Assembly: GCF_001424345.1 (NCBI RefSeq)
Contig: NZ_LMPF01000002.1
Location: forward strand, 1-64,000
Length of the DNA: 64,000 bases
Direction of reading: 5' to 3'
Origin: Burkholderia sp. Leaf177
Lineage (GTDB): Bacteria > Pseudomonadota > Gammaproteobacteria > Burkholderiales > Burkholderiaceae
Both the position numbers and the translations under genes were made by a program. Below the pieces are notes generated by a model. It was not told the DNA's origin. It searched no databases and worked only from the letters and a program-made list of their open reading frames with translations. Positions 54,042 through 64,000 of the stretch are shown piece by piece. Within the stretch, counting starts at the first letter, position 1. The number at the start of each line of letters is the position of its first letter.

Positions 54042-54827
54042 TTATGCAAGCGCGCGAAGTTCGTTCAACCAGCCGAGGCCTGCTGCGGTCGTCGTGCGCG
54101 GCTTGTATTCGCAACCGATCCAGCCTTCGTAGCCAATCGAATCCAGCAGCGCGAACAGGAACGGATAGTTGATCTCGCCCGTGCCCGGTTCGTTGCGGCC
54201 GGGGTTATCGGCAAGCTGAACATGCGCAATCGATGGCAAGTTGCGCTCGATCGTTGCCGCCAGTTCGCCTTCCATGCGCTGCATGTGATAGATGTCGTAT
54301 TGCAGGAACAGGTTGTCCGAACCCACGTCGCGAATCACGTCGAGTCCTTCCTGAGATTTATTCAGCGCGAAGCCGGGGATATCGAAGTGATTGCACGGTT
54401 CGACCAGCAACCTGATGCCTTCTTTCTTCAATGCGCCGGCCGCGAACTTCAGGTTCTCGACAATCGTCGCGCGCGCCTCTTCACGACTCACCGAGGCCGG
54501 CGGAATCCCGACCAGGCAATTGAGCTGAGGCACGTTCAACGCCTTCGCGTATTCGATTGCTTTCGTCACGCCTTCGCGAAATTCTTCCTTCCGGTCCGGC
54601 AAACACGCAATGCCGCGCTCGCCGCCTTCCCAGTTTCCCGCGGGCAAGTTATGCAACACGATTTGCAGGTTGTTGTCGTCCAGACGCTGACGCAGATCCG
54701 CGATGGAATACGGATACGGAAACAGGAATTCCACCGCTTCGAAGCCCGCTTCCGCCGCCGCTGCAAAGCGGTCGAGGAAGGGCACTTCGTTGAAAAGCAT
54801 CGTCAGGTTTGCGGCAAATTTAGGCAT
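54042..54827 (-). CDS. hyi: hydroxypyruvate isomerase
   Basis: The 261-residue TIM-barrel enzyme interconverts hydroxypyruvate and tartronate semialdehyde. It opens MPKFAANLTMLFNEVPFLDR and has metal-site residues in LLVEPCNHFDIPGF (Glu), YDIYHMQ (Asp/His) and WIGCEYKP (Glu). The longer frame to 54875 overlaps the intergenic spacer and is not used. It lies 25 bp behind gcl. Confidence 0.94.
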   Translation of the reverse strand: MPKFAANLTMLFNEVPFLDRFAAAAEAGFEAVEFLFPYPYSIADLRQRLDDNNLQIVLHNLPAGNWEGGERGIACLPDRKEEFREGVTKAIEYAKALNVPQLNCLVGIPPASVSREEARATIVENLKFAAGALKKEGIRLLVEPCNHFDIPGFALNKSQEGLDVIRDVGSDNLFLQYDIYHMQRMEGELAATIERNLPSIAHVQLADNPGRNEPGTGEINYPFLFALLDSIGYEGWIGCEYKPRTTTAAGLGWLNELRALA

Positions 54828-54852
54828 GGGTTCTACTCTCTCAGGCTTTGTT

Positions 54853-56634
<1,782 letters not shown>

Positions 56635-56718
56635 GACTGTCTCCATCCACTTTGTGTTTCGGTGCGTCCCGCCATTGCAGAACGTCGTTTAACAAACTTT
56701 ATGCGTGTGCCGGAGTGT

Positions 56719-56729
56719 TGATAAGATCA
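56719..56729. promoter_or_regulatory. small inverted repeat between gcl and its LysR gene
   Basis: TGAT-AAG-ATCA lies 60 bp before the LysR start codon and 85 bp before gcl. It is a possible part of a LysR operator, but a short palindrome like this can occur by chance. Confidence 0.25.
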
Positions 56730-56789
56730 GCCAGAGTCGTTTGATCCGATACAAAAAGTATGGAACGGCTGAGCAACGGAGACAGAAAA

Positions 56790-57701
56790 ATGGATCGCTT
56801 CAGGCAGATAGAGACGTTTGTGAAAGTCGCCGAGGCCGGCAGCCTCGCCGCGGCCGCGCTGGAAGAGGGCGTGTCGCCGGTGATTCTGGGGCGGCGTATC
56901 GATGCGCTGGAAAAGCGGCTGGGCGTCAAATTGATGTACCGATCGACACGCCGTCTGGTCGTAAGCGAAGAAGGCGCGGCGTTCCTGGAACGCTGCCGCG
57001 GCTTGCTGGCGGACTGGAACCAGGCGGAAAACGAGCTCGCCGATGGCCAGCGCACCGTCGACGGCCATTTGATCGTCTCGGCGCCCGCGGCATTTGGCCG
57101 GATGCATGTGGCGCCGCACGCCCCCGGTTTTCTCGCCGACAAACCCGCGTTGCAGATGTCGTTCAACCTGAACGACCGCGTTGCCGACCTGATCCGCGAA
57201 GGGTACGACCTGTCGATACGAATCGGTGGCGCGGTGGATCAGAATTTCGTGGCGGTGAAACTCGCGGAAAACCATCGCGTGGTTTGCGGCACGCCCGCGT
57301 ATTTCAAGAAGCACGGCAAACCGAAATCGCTCGATGACCTGCCGCGCCACAATTGCCTCGCTTTCAACCTGCAGGGCGGCCAGAACCGCGGCTGGTACTT
57401 CCGCCGTAACGGCAAGCTGGCGACGGTGCGCGTCTCCGGAAACCTCGATTGCAACGACGGCGAATTGCTTCACCGATGGGTCTCCGAAGGCCATGGCCTC
57501 GGCTGGCGCTCGACGTGGGAGATCCAGCGGCAATTGGCGGCGGGCGAACTGGAAACGGTACTCGATGAATTCGCGCTCCCGGACTACGACATCCTTGCGG
57601 TGTACCCGCAACAGCGTTACGTGCCGGCAAAAGTACGTTACTTCATTGATTATTTGAAGAAAATCTATGCGCAGCCGGATTACTGGAGCCGTGAGCGCTG
57701 A
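56790..57701 (+). CDS. LysR-family regulator of the glyoxylate operon
   Basis: The 303-residue LysR protein starts MDRFRQIETFVKVAEAGSLA and has its helix-turn-helix in residues 15-45 (AAAALEEGVSPVILGRRIDA). The effector domain has the CrgA-type pattern SFNLNDRVADLIREGYDLSI. GGAG lies about 8 nt before the ATG at 56790. An ATG at 56760 would add ten residues. Divergence from gcl suggests it controls glyoxylate use. The inducer is unknown (glyoxylate or an ureide are candidates). Confidence 0.87.
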   Translation: MDRFRQIETFVKVAEAGSLAAAALEEGVSPVILGRRIDALEKRLGVKLMYRSTRRLVVSEEGAAFLERCRGLLADWNQAENELADGQRTVDGHLIVSAPAAFGRMHVAPHAPGFLADKPALQMSFNLNDRVADLIREGYDLSIRIGGAVDQNFVAVKLAENHRVVCGTPAYFKKHGKPKSLDDLPRHNCLAFNLQGGQNRGWYFRRNGKLATVRVSGNLDCNDGELLHRWVSEGHGLGWRSTWEIQRQLAAGELETVLDEFALPDYDILAVYPQQRYVPAKVRYFIDYLKKIYAQPDYWSRER

Positions 57702-57785
57702 CGTCTTTCAAACGCCCGGGATCGCCGCGACGCGCCTAAGCCATTGAAAACACAGCGGAACTGAAGCGGAAAACGGCCAAATCAG

Positions 57786-57814
57786 TTGTACGGGCATTCA
57801 TATCCCGCTATAAT
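57786..57814 (+). promoter_or_regulatory. sigma-70 promoter of the rpsF operon
   Basis: TTGTAC and a perfect TATAAT are separated by 17 bp and lie 65 bp upstream of rpsF. Confidence 0.8.
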
Positions 57815-57879
57815 CGCTGGCTTCTCTCTTGCCGCACCGGTCCGACGCCCGGGTGGCTTTATATCCTCAAGGAGTAACA

Positions 57880-58254
57880 ATGCGTCATTACGAAATCGTA
57901 TTTATCGTGCATCCGGATCAGAGCGAGCAAGTGCCCGCCATGATCGAACGGTACAAGACCACGATCACGTCGCACGGTGGTTCTATCCATCGCATCGAAG
58001 ACTGGGGCCGCCGTCAGCTGGCTTACATGATCGAGAAACTCGCGAAGGCTCACTACGTGTGCATGAACATTGAATGCAGCCAGGAAACCCTGGAAGAGCT
58101 GGAACACGCATTCAAGTTCAACGACGCAGTGCTGCGTCACCTGATCGTCAAGATGAAGAAGGCCGAAACCGGCCCGTCGCCGATGATGAAGGAAGTGCAC
58201 CGCGAAGAAGCCAAGAAGGCGGCCAGCCAGCCGTCGACTGAAGCGCAGGCTTAA
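57880..58254 (+). CDS. rpsF: 30S ribosomal protein S6
   Basis: The 124-residue protein begins [20 protein letters not shown] and has the S6 segments [17 protein letters not shown] and [15 protein letters not shown]. The last 25 residues form a charged tail as in other Burkholderia S6 proteins. AAGGAG lies 6 nt before the ATG. It is first in the conserved rpsF-priB-rpsR-rplI operon. Confidence 0.97.
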   Translation: MRHYEIVFIVHPDQSEQVPAMIERYKTTITSHGGSIHRIEDWGRRQLAYMIEKLAKAHYVCMNIECSQETLEELEHAFKFNDAVLRHLIVKMKKAETGPSPMMKEVHREEAKKAASQPSTEAQA

Positions 58255-58299
58255 TAGTCGCTTATTTCTATAAATAGGCGTCAAGCCACCAGGATTTAA

Positions 58300-58599
58300 G
58301 TGAACCGGCTGCAACTGACAGCAAGCGTCGTGGAACGCGAACCGGTGCGGTACACCCCCGCCGGCGTCCCCATAGCAAGCTGCACGTTGCATCACTGCAC
58401 GGAAGTTGTCGAAGCGGGCATTGCCCGCCAGATCGAATTGACACTTCCTGCGGTAGCGGCCGGAGCTGCGAGCGGCAAGCTGGAAAGTCTGGCAATGGGC
58501 GTCGAAACGCTCTTTACAGGCTTCATGGCGAAGAAAAACCGCAACGCGCGAACCCTGGTGTTTCACATCACAGAATTGCAGGATATTGGAAAGGACTGA
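58300..58599 (+). CDS. priB: primosomal replication protein N (PriB)
   Basis: The 99-residue single-strand DNA-binding OB-fold protein helps restart stalled forks with PriA and DnaT. It opens [20 protein letters not shown] and has [11 protein letters not shown]. The start codon is GTG at 58300, preceded by AGGA. It sits between rpsF and rpsR as in other proteobacteria, 45 bp after rpsF and 2 bp before rpsR. Confidence 0.94.
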   Translation: MNRLQLTASVVEREPVRYTPAGVPIASCTLHHCTEVVEAGIARQIELTLPAVAAGAASGKLESLAMGVETLFTGFMAKKNRNARTLVFHITELQDIGKD

Positions 58600-58601
58600 A
58601 C

Positions 58602-58877
58602 ATGCCCCGCCCGACTGGTAAGAAATTCGACAAACGTCGTCAGCAACAAAACCCGCTCTTCAAGCGCAAGAAGTTCTGCCGTTTCACCGCGGCTAATGTC
58701 GATTACATCGACTACAAGGACACGGAAACGCTGAAGGATTTCGTTGGTGAGAACGGCAAGATCACGCCGGCTCGTCTGACTGGAACCAAGGCTCACTACC
58801 AACGTCAGCTCGACACGGCTATCAAGCGCGCTCGTTTTCTCGCGCTCCTGCCGTACACCGACCTGCACAAGGCCTAA
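58602..58877 (+). CDS. rpsR: 30S ribosomal protein S18
   Basis: The 91-residue basic protein has the S18 core [20 protein letters not shown], then [20 protein letters not shown], and a basic C-terminal helix ([12 protein letters not shown]). It binds S6 on the platform of the 30S subunit. AAGGA is 7 nt before the ATG. Confidence 0.97.
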   Translation: MPRPTGKKFDKRRQQQNPLFKRKKFCRFTAANVDYIDYKDTETLKDFVGENGKITPARLTGTKAHYQRQLDTAIKRARFLALLPYTDLHKA

Positions 58878-58904
58878 TCAGACGACGCAATAAGGAAAAG
58901 CCAA

Positions 58905-59360
58905 ATGCAAATCATTCTTTTGGAAAAAGTCGTCAACCTGGGCAACCTCGGCGACATCGTGAAGGTCAAGGACGGTTACGCACGTAACTTCCTGATCCCG
59001 GGCAAGAAGGCTCGCCGTGCAACGAAGGACGCGATCGCGGAATTCGAAGTTCGCCGTGCTGAACTGGAAAAGGTTGCGGCTGAAAAGCTGGCAGCTGCTA
59101 CGGCTCAAGGCGAAAAGCTGAGCGGTGCAACCGTTCAGATCTCGCAGAAGGCTGGCGTTGACGGTCGTCTGTTCGGTTCGGTGACGAACGCGGACATCGC
59201 CGAAGCGCTGAAGAAGCAAGGCCTGGCAGAAGTCGAAAAGTCGCAAGTGCGTCTGGCCGACGGCCCGCTGAAGCTGGTTGGCGATCACGCCGTCCAGATC
59301 GCGCTGCACACGGACGTGCTGGTTGACGTGACGGTGTCGGTGCTGGGCGAGCACGCTTAA
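58905..59360 (+). CDS. rplI: 50S ribosomal protein L9
   Basis: The 151-residue protein begins [20 protein letters not shown], with the N-terminal RNA-binding domain ([17 protein letters not shown]). A long central helix and a C-terminal domain ([17 protein letters not shown]) follow. It is last in the operon, which ends at the terminator 59418-59452. Confidence 0.97.
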   Translation: MQIILLEKVVNLGNLGDIVKVKDGYARNFLIPGKKARRATKDAIAEFEVRRAELEKVAAEKLAAATAQGEKLSGATVQISQKAGVDGRLFGSVTNADIAEALKKQGLAEVEKSQVRLADGPLKLVGDHAVQIALHTDVLVDVTVSVLGEHA

Positions 59361-59417
59361 GCTTTTAGCCTGCCAGGTTTTTTGCTGGCGCTGATGCAAA
59401 AGTGATGTCGTAAAAGA

Positions 59418-59453
59418 AAGGCGGGAAACCTCAAGGGTTCCCGCCTTTTTTGT
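59418..59453 (+). terminator. terminator of the rpsF-rplI operon
   Basis: AAGGCGGGAA-ACC pairs with GG-TTCCCGCCTT around TCAA and is followed by six T. It separates the ribosomal operon from dnaB, which starts 45 bp later. Confidence 0.88.
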
Positions 59454-59497
59454 TTTTCCATCTCCCGCCGTCCCTTCATATCGCCGATAATTGCCCC

Positions 59498-60886
59498 ATG
59501 AACGCACCCTCGAAAGATCCGCAAATGGATGCGCTGAAGGTCCCGCCGCATTCCATCGAAGCCGAACAGTCCGTCATTGGCGGCTTGTTGCTCGACAACG
59601 CCGCTTGGGATCGCATTGCGGACTTGATGTCGCACAGTGATTTCTACCGCTACGACCACAGGATCATTTACGAGGCGATTGGCAAGCTGATCGCGACCAC
59701 GCGTCCGGCCGACGTGATCACCGTCTACGAGGCGTTGACGAATACGGGCAAGGCGGAGGAGGTCGGCGGTCTGGCCTACCTGAACGCGCTCGCCCAGAAC
59801 ACGCCGAGCGCGGCCAACATTCGCCGATACGCGGAAATCGTGCGCGACCGGGCGATATTGCGCCGGCTGGTTTCGGTTGCCGATGAGATTTCCGCCGATG
59901 CCTTCAATCCGCAGGGCAAGGAAGTGCGGCAGTTGCTGGACGAGGCCGAGGCGAAAGTGTTTTCGATTGCCGAAAGCGGCGCGCGGGGCACGCAAGGATT
60001 TTTGGAGATCGGCCCGCTTTTAACGGAAGTAGTCGAGCGAATCGACACGCTTTATCACACCGCAAATCCCAGCGATGTCACCGGTACGCCGACCGGGTTT
60101 GTCGATCTGGACCGCATGACTTCGGGTATGCACGGCGGTGAGTTGATCATCGTGGCAGGGCGCCCATCGATGGGTAAAACCGCGTTTTCCATGAACATTG
60201 GCGAATACGTGGCGGTCGAATATGGCCTGCCGGTCGCGGTGTTCTCCATGGAAATGCCGGGGACGCAGTTAACCATGCGGATGCTCGGTTCCGTCGGACG
60301 TCTTGATCAGCACAGAATGCGGACCGGCCGTCTCACCGACGAAGACTGGCCAAAGCTCACGCACGCCGTGCAGAAAATGAGCGAGGCGCAGATTTTCATC
60401 GATGAAACCGGCGGTTTGAACCCGATGGAATTGCGCTCGCGCTCAAGGCGTCTCGCGCGACAGTGCGGCAAACTGGGTTTGATCATTGTCGATTATTTGC
60501 AGCTGATGTCCGGATCTGGATCAGGTGGCGAAAACCGCGCAACCGAAATCTCCGAGATCTCGCGTTCGTTGAAAAGTCTCGCGAAGGAACTCGATGTTCC
60601 TGTTGTTGCGCTTTCGCAGCTGAATCGCGGGCTCGAGCAGAGACCGAACAAGCGTCCGATCATGTCGGATTTGCGCGAATCCGGCGCTATCGAGCAAGAC
60701 GCGGACGTCATTTTGTTTATCTATCGCGACGAGGTTTATAACCCGGACAGTCCAGACAAGGGCACGGCCGAGATCATTATCGGCAAGCAACGTAACGGGC
60801 CGATCGGCCCAGTAAGGCTCACATTCCAGGGGCAATACACGAAGTTCGAGAATTTTGCCGGCGCTCAGAATTTTTATAGCGACTAA
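59498..60886 (+). CDS. dnaB: replicative DNA helicase DnaB
   Basis: The 462-residue hexameric helicase unwinds DNA at the fork. The N-terminal domain includes PPHSIEAEQSVIGGLLLDN. The RecA-like motor has Walker A AGRPSMGKTAFSMN (about residues 220-233), Walker B GLIIVDYLQLMSG and the motif VVALSQLNRGLEQRPNKRP. The start at 59498 (MNAPSKDPQ) matches Burkholderia DnaB, yet no ribosome site is seen. GATAAT lies 6 nt upstream, so a leaderless mRNA is possible. Position after rplI is conserved. Confidence 0.96.
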   Translation: MNAPSKDPQMDALKVPPHSIEAEQSVIGGLLLDNAAWDRIADLMSHSDFYRYDHRIIYEAIGKLIATTRPADVITVYEALTNTGKAEEVGGLAYLNALAQNTPSAANIRRYAEIVRDRAILRRLVSVADEISADAFNPQGKEVRQLLDEAEAKVFSIAESGARGTQGFLEIGPLLTEVVERIDTLYHTANPSDVTGTPTGFVDLDRMTSGMHGGELIIVAGRPSMGKTAFSMNIGEYVAVEYGLPVAVFSMEMPGTQLTMRMLGSVGRLDQHRMRTGRLTDEDWPKLTHAVQKMSEAQIFIDETGGLNPMELRSRSRRLARQCGKLGLIIVDYLQLMSGSGSGGENRATEISEISRSLKSLAKELDVPVVALSQLNRGLEQRPNKRPIMSDLRESGAIEQDADVILFIYRDEVYNPDSPDKGTAEIIIGKQRNGPIGPVRLTFQGQYTKFENFAGAQNFYSD

Positions 60887-61005
60887 GGAACTAATGTTGT
60901 AACCGCGCTCGGATTGATGCCAATCAGAGTGCGGTGCCGATCCTGCAAAGGTACAATGTGGCGGTTTTATGTCAGCGCCACTTTGAGCCACTTTCCGGGA
61001 TTTTC

Positions 61006-61632
61006 ATGTTCGGTCGATTCATGCCCACCGAGGGCAAATTTTTCGAAATCTTCAACGCGCACGCAAAGTGCATCGTCGACGCGAGCCACGAACTCGAACT
61101 GCTTATCGACAACATGGACCAGATGGAAGTCCATAAGCAGAACGTCCAGACGAACGAAAAACGTGCCGACAAACTCACGCACGAAACCATCGACCTGCTG
61201 CACAAGACTTTCATCACGCCGCTCGATCGCGACGAAATCCACAAGCTCATCACGACCATGGACGACATCCTGGACCTGATGGAGGACGTCGCCACCGCGA
61301 TTTCGCTCTACGACGTGCGCGAATCGACCGCGGAAATGAGCCAGTTGGCGCATATCTGCACGGCGACGTCCGAGCGCGTGCAGCAAGCCGTGCAGCTTCT
61401 CGCCGACATGAAACGCGCCAGCGAAATTCTCAAGATCTGCGAAGAAATCGACCGTCTGGAGTCGGACGCTGACCGCGTGCTGCGCTCGGCGATGTCGAAA
61501 CTTTTCCGCGAAGAAGACAACGTCAAGACGCTCATCAAGTTGAAGGCGATCTACGAGTTGTTGGAAACGATCACCGACAAATGCGAGGATGTCGCGAACA
61601 TTATCGAAGGCATCGTGTTGGAAAACGCCTGA
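61006..61632 (+). CDS. DUF47 / PhoU-like phosphate transport accessory protein
   Basis: The 208-residue all-helical protein (MFGRFMPTEGKFFEIFNAHA start) is of the DUF47/TIGR00153 family, with E/D-x-x-x-D metal motifs typical of PhoU relatives (DEIHKLITTMDDILDLMEDV and EEIDRLESDADRVLR). It usually accompanies Pit transporters and is thought to regulate them. The pit gene begins 29 bp downstream. A longer frame to 60934 is disfavoured. GGGA precedes 61006. Confidence 0.9.
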   Translation: MFGRFMPTEGKFFEIFNAHAKCIVDASHELELLIDNMDQMEVHKQNVQTNEKRADKLTHETIDLLHKTFITPLDRDEIHKLITTMDDILDLMEDVATAISLYDVRESTAEMSQLAHICTATSERVQQAVQLLADMKRASEILKICEEIDRLESDADRVLRSAMSKLFREEDNVKTLIKLKAIYELLETITDKCEDVANIIEGIVLENA

Positions 61633-61661
61633 TTTCAGCCGCGCCACTCACTCCATAAACG

Positions 61662-62672
61662 ATGCATTCGATTCAACTCGCCCTCTGGGCTGTCATTACG
61701 CTCGTCGTGGTCGCGCTGGTTTTCGACTTCATGAACGGCTTTCACGACGCCGCCAACTCCATTGCAACTGTCGTATCGACAGGTGTGCTGAAACCTCAGC
61801 AAGCCGTAGCTTTTGCCGCCGCATTCAACGTCATCGCGTATTTCATCTTCCATTTGAAGGTGGCGGCGACCGTGGGCAAAGGGACTATCGACCCGGCTAT
61901 TGTCGATCAATATGTGATCTTCGGAGCGCTCGTTGGGGCTATCGGCTGGAACATCATCACGTGGCATTACGGCATTCCGTCGAGTTCATCGCATGCGCTG
62001 ATTGGCGGATTGATGGGCTCTGCGTGGGCGAAGTCCGGTTGGGGTTCGCTCAACGTCGACGGCCTTCTAAAGACCGTTTCATTCATTTTCATCTCGCCGT
62101 TGCTCGGTTTTGTGCTCGGCTCGCTCTTCATGTTGATCGTCTCATGGATGTATTTCCGGACGCCGCCGTCGAAAGTGGACCGGCGTTTCAGGCGATGGCA
62201 ACTGGTATCGGCGGGGCTTTACAGCTTGGGTCACGGCGGCAACGACGCGCAAAAAACGATCGGCATTATCTGGATGCTGCTGATTGCCGCCGGTTATGCA
62301 TCGGCGACGGCCGACGCGCCGCCACTCTGGGTGATCGGCGGATGCTACCTTTCCATGGGACTCGGCACCTTGTTCGGCGGCTGGCGCATCGTGCGTACGA
62401 TGGGACAGAAAATCACGAAGCTGAAACCTGTTGGCGGGTTTTGCGCGGAATCCGGCGGGGCGATCACGCTGTTCATCGCATCGTTTCTCGGGATTCCTGT
62501 TTCGACCACCCATACGATCACCGGCGCGATCGTCGGTGTCGGCGCGACGCAGAAGTTCAGCGCGGTGCGCTGGGGCGTGGCAGGCAATATTGTTTGGGCG
62601 TGGATTCTGACCATCCCGGCGTCGGCCGTGATGGCTGCGGGCGCGTGGTGGCTCGGACGACACTTCTTCTGA
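61662..62672 (+). CDS. pit: low-affinity inorganic phosphate transporter (Pit family)
   Basis: The 336-residue membrane protein has about ten helices and the duplicated Pit signature: FDFMNGFHDAANSIATVV (residues 23-40) and SLGHGGNDAQKT (near 190). It imports metal-phosphate with protons. SSSHALIGGLMGSAWA and STTHTITGAIVGVGAT are the paired conserved loops. It forms a two-gene unit with the DUF47 protein and ends at a bidirectional terminator. Confidence 0.94.
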   Translation: MHSIQLALWAVITLVVVALVFDFMNGFHDAANSIATVVSTGVLKPQQAVAFAAAFNVIAYFIFHLKVAATVGKGTIDPAIVDQYVIFGALVGAIGWNIITWHYGIPSSSSHALIGGLMGSAWAKSGWGSLNVDGLLKTVSFIFISPLLGFVLGSLFMLIVSWMYFRTPPSKVDRRFRRWQLVSAGLYSLGHGGNDAQKTIGIIWMLLIAAGYASATADAPPLWVIGGCYLSMGLGTLFGGWRIVRTMGQKITKLKPVGGFCAESGGAITLFIASFLGIPVSTTHTITGAIVGVGATQKFSAVRWGVAGNIVWAWILTIPASAVMAAGAWWLGRHFF

Positions 62673-62693
62673 GCCAACCGGCCGGTCAAATCT

Positions 62694-62725
62694 AAAAAAA
62701 CGGGCGATTTCGATCGCCCGTTTTT
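62694..62725. terminator. bidirectional terminator between pit and the SDR gene
   Basis: Seven A, CGGGCGAT-TTCG-ATCGCCCG and five T form a perfect 8-bp stem with a UUCG tetraloop. It is 20 bp past pit and 7 bp past the convergent SDR gene. Confidence 0.9.
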
Positions 62726-62732
62726 CGTTGGT

Positions 62733-63539
62733 TCAGATCAGCGGTGCACCGACACCGTCCATGGGAATGATCGCGCCCGATACGTAACTCGCGTGCCGGC
62801 TTGCCAAGAATAAAGCAACGTTGGCGATCTCCTCCGGCGTTGCGTAACGGCCGAGCGGCACTTTGGCCTGGCTTTGCGCCAACGCCTCGTCCCGCGTGAT
62901 GCCTTGCCGCTGGGCCTCGAGCGCGAGTGCCTCTTCTACGCGCTCCGTCAACGTCGCGCCCGGATTGATGGCATTAATGCGAATCCCGAGCTTCGCGTAA
63001 TGATGTGCAAGGCCGACTGTCGCGAGCATCAGCGCCGCGTTTGCCGCGCCGCCGGCGATATGAATGTCGCTCGCAATCTTTCCGCCCATGCCAATGATGT
63101 TCACAACAACGCCCGGGTCGCTCTTCGGATCGGCTTTCAAGCGATCCGCCATTTTCTTGAGCACAGCCTGCTGCGGATAAATACATGGAAAGTATTTAGC
63201 TTCCATCGCGGCCTTGTAGGCATCGGCATCGAGCAAATCGGGATCGTAACGTTTTGCCGCGCCCGCGGAATTTACGAGAATATCGATTGGGCCGAGCGCG
63301 CTCGTGGCTTCTTCCACCACGTCCTGCACGCTGTGTGGTTCGTGAAGATCAGCGCGCGCGAGGTGCACGTGGTGGCCGTCCTGCGCGAGTTGTTCTCGCG
63401 CGCGCGCAAGGTTCGCTGCATCGCGCGAAACAATCGCGACTCGTGCTCCTTCCGCCGCAAACGCCTTCGCGCACGCGAAGCCAATGCCCTTGCTGCCGCC
63501 GGTGATGAGCACGACTTTGCCGGCAAGTCCCAGGTCCAT
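62733..63539 (-). CDS. SDR-family oxidoreductase lacking the usual catalytic residues
   Basis: The 268-residue protein has a normal Rossmann start (GLAGKVVLITGGSKGIGFAC, residues 4-23), DILVNSAGAAKR (the NNAG equivalent) and a C-terminal SGAIIPMDGVGAPLI. At the active site the Tyr-x-x-x-Lys motif is replaced by HIAGG in ASDIHIAGGAANAAL (near residues 152-166), and the catalytic Ser position reads NIIGMGG. It may be a non-classical SDR or bind NAD without ordinary catalysis. AAGGAG precedes the ATG at 63539. Substrate unknown. Confidence 0.85.
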   Translation of the reverse strand: MDLGLAGKVVLITGGSKGIGFACAKAFAAEGARVAIVSRDAANLARAREQLAQDGHHVHLARADLHEPHSVQDVVEEATSALGPIDILVNSAGAAKRYDPDLLDADAYKAAMEAKYFPCIYPQQAVLKKMADRLKADPKSDPGVVVNIIGMGGKIASDIHIAGGAANAALMLATVGLAHHYAKLGIRINAINPGATLTERVEEALALEAQRQGITRDEALAQSQAKVPLGRYATPEEIANVALFLASRHASYVSGAIIPMDGVGAPLI

Positions 63540-63677
63540 GAGGTCACTCCTTATCGAGGCTGATTGCGATTCCCGACGTCCGAAATCCATGCCCGGAGCC
63601 GGTTAGCAGCACACGATAGCAGAGCTCACAGTGGCGTGCGCGTTCGCGCGCGCGGAAAGATGTGCATTGCCTCGGGC

Positions 63678-64000
63678 TCAATAGCTACCGTTGGCGAACT
63701 TCGCGATAGGGTCGTCGGTGGCGGCGGGACGCGTGGGCGGGAGTGGATTAGTCGATGCACGCATCACGTGGGCGGCCGGGTCCGAAGCAGGAATGCGCGC
63801 GACGGACGATGGTTGTTGTTGCTGCACCGCGCGCACTTGCTGAGCGGCGAGGCGCGCGGTCGGCGGCGGCGGTTCGAAGGCGTCGGCGGCGGCCGCGATC
63901 GGATCGGGCGAATTCGATGCCGCCGCAATCGCGCTTGCTTCTGCTTGCGGTTGGCGAGCGGGCGAGGTCGCGTTGGCGGCTTGTGCCTGACGCTGTGCGG
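63678..64000 (-). CDS. 3' end of a low-complexity protein (partial, runs off window)
   Basis: The last 107 codons of a minus-strand gene are visible, ending NGSY and TGA at 63678-63680. The start is beyond the right edge. The residues are rich in Ala, Pro and Gln (for example AEASAIAAASNSPDP, FEPPPPTARLAAQQV, VQQQQPSSVARI). No domain is seen, which suggests the disordered C-terminal tail of a larger protein. Codon use is GC-rich and typical of the window. Confidence 0.6.
   Translation of the reverse strand, partial: AQRQAQAANATSPARQPQAEASAIAAASNSPDPIAAAADAFEPPPPTARLAAQQVRAVQQQQPSSVARIPASDPAAHVMRASTNPLPPTRPAATDDPIAKFANGSY

Noticed and set aside
57786..60886. Replication origin near the dnaB block
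   Set aside because: dnaB alone does not mark an origin; no dnaA, dnaN or cluster of DnaA boxes was seen.

Overview
This is a GC-rich chromosomal window from a beta-proteobacterium, almost certainly Burkholderiaceae of the Burkholderia/Paraburkholderia/Caballeronia group. The case rests on the block rpsF-priB-rpsR-rplI-dnaB, the sulfate operon sbp-cysTWA followed by a CysB-type regulator, an ESPR-type trimeric autotransporter, a NodI/NodJ-type exporter, and close protein similarity to Burkholderia and E. coli orthologues. Most of it looks like ordinary core or conserved accessory chromosome. There is no prophage, no integrase, no complete insertion sequence and no CRISPR array.

Layout. 1-330: non-coding repeat DNA next to a possible IS end. 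359-9870: a purine locus, with urate hydroxylase (puuD), 5-hydroxyisourate hydrolase (uraH), an 8-oxoguanine/guanine deaminase, a LysR regulator and a four-gene BMP-type nucleoside/purine ABC importer. 9992-11340: dodecin and a large inverted-repeat island. 11370-16760: a hypothetical, mscL, a DUF2252 protein and glgX. 16819-20339: two tiny coupled ORFs, a TPR membrane protein, a PspA/IM30 protein, DUF2177 and a ribbon-helix-helix protein. 21012-25127: penicillin-binding protein 1A, a periplasmic copper set (PCuAC, CopC, DUF2946) and initiator tRNA-fMet. 25271-28546: trimeric autotransporter adhesin. 28965-34383: UPF0303, an SMR efflux pump, a lipoprotein, three small conserved unknowns beside a perfect FNR/Anr-type box, a TetR regulator, 3-hydroxyisobutyryl-CoA hydrolase and tRNA-His. 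34478-41631: dusA, an MFS exporter, tas, and transketolase with a short-form 6-phosphogluconate dehydrogenase. 41689-46456: the NodJ/NodI exporter, a universal stress protein, DUF2939, an unknown, and lexA with two LexA boxes. 46751-52857: the sulfate import operon, CysB-type regulator and L-asparaginase. 53120-57701: the glyoxylate pathway (glxR-hyi-gcl) with a divergent LysR gene. 57786-60886: the ribosomal protein/replication block. 61006-64000: a DUF47-Pit phosphate importer, an atypical short-chain dehydrogenase, and the 3' end of a low-complexity protein that runs off the window.

How the genes fit together. The purine locus at the left and the glyoxylate locus near the right are two ends of one catabolic route: purine to urate to ureides, then glyoxylate to glycerate. 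The allantoin steps between them are not in this window. The sulfate, phosphate, copper and adhesin genes are separate housekeeping or envelope functions. The most unusual non-coding structure is a repeat family with a 143-nt period built on the short palindrome GCCAC-N5-GTGGC. It occurs at 46-330 and again as an inverted-repeat island at about 10340-11340. Other points worth checking are the Anr-type site at 30277, a pair of coupled microORFs at 16819-17021, a possible small RNA ending at 20684, and an SDR protein that lacks the usual Ser-Tyr-Lys residues.
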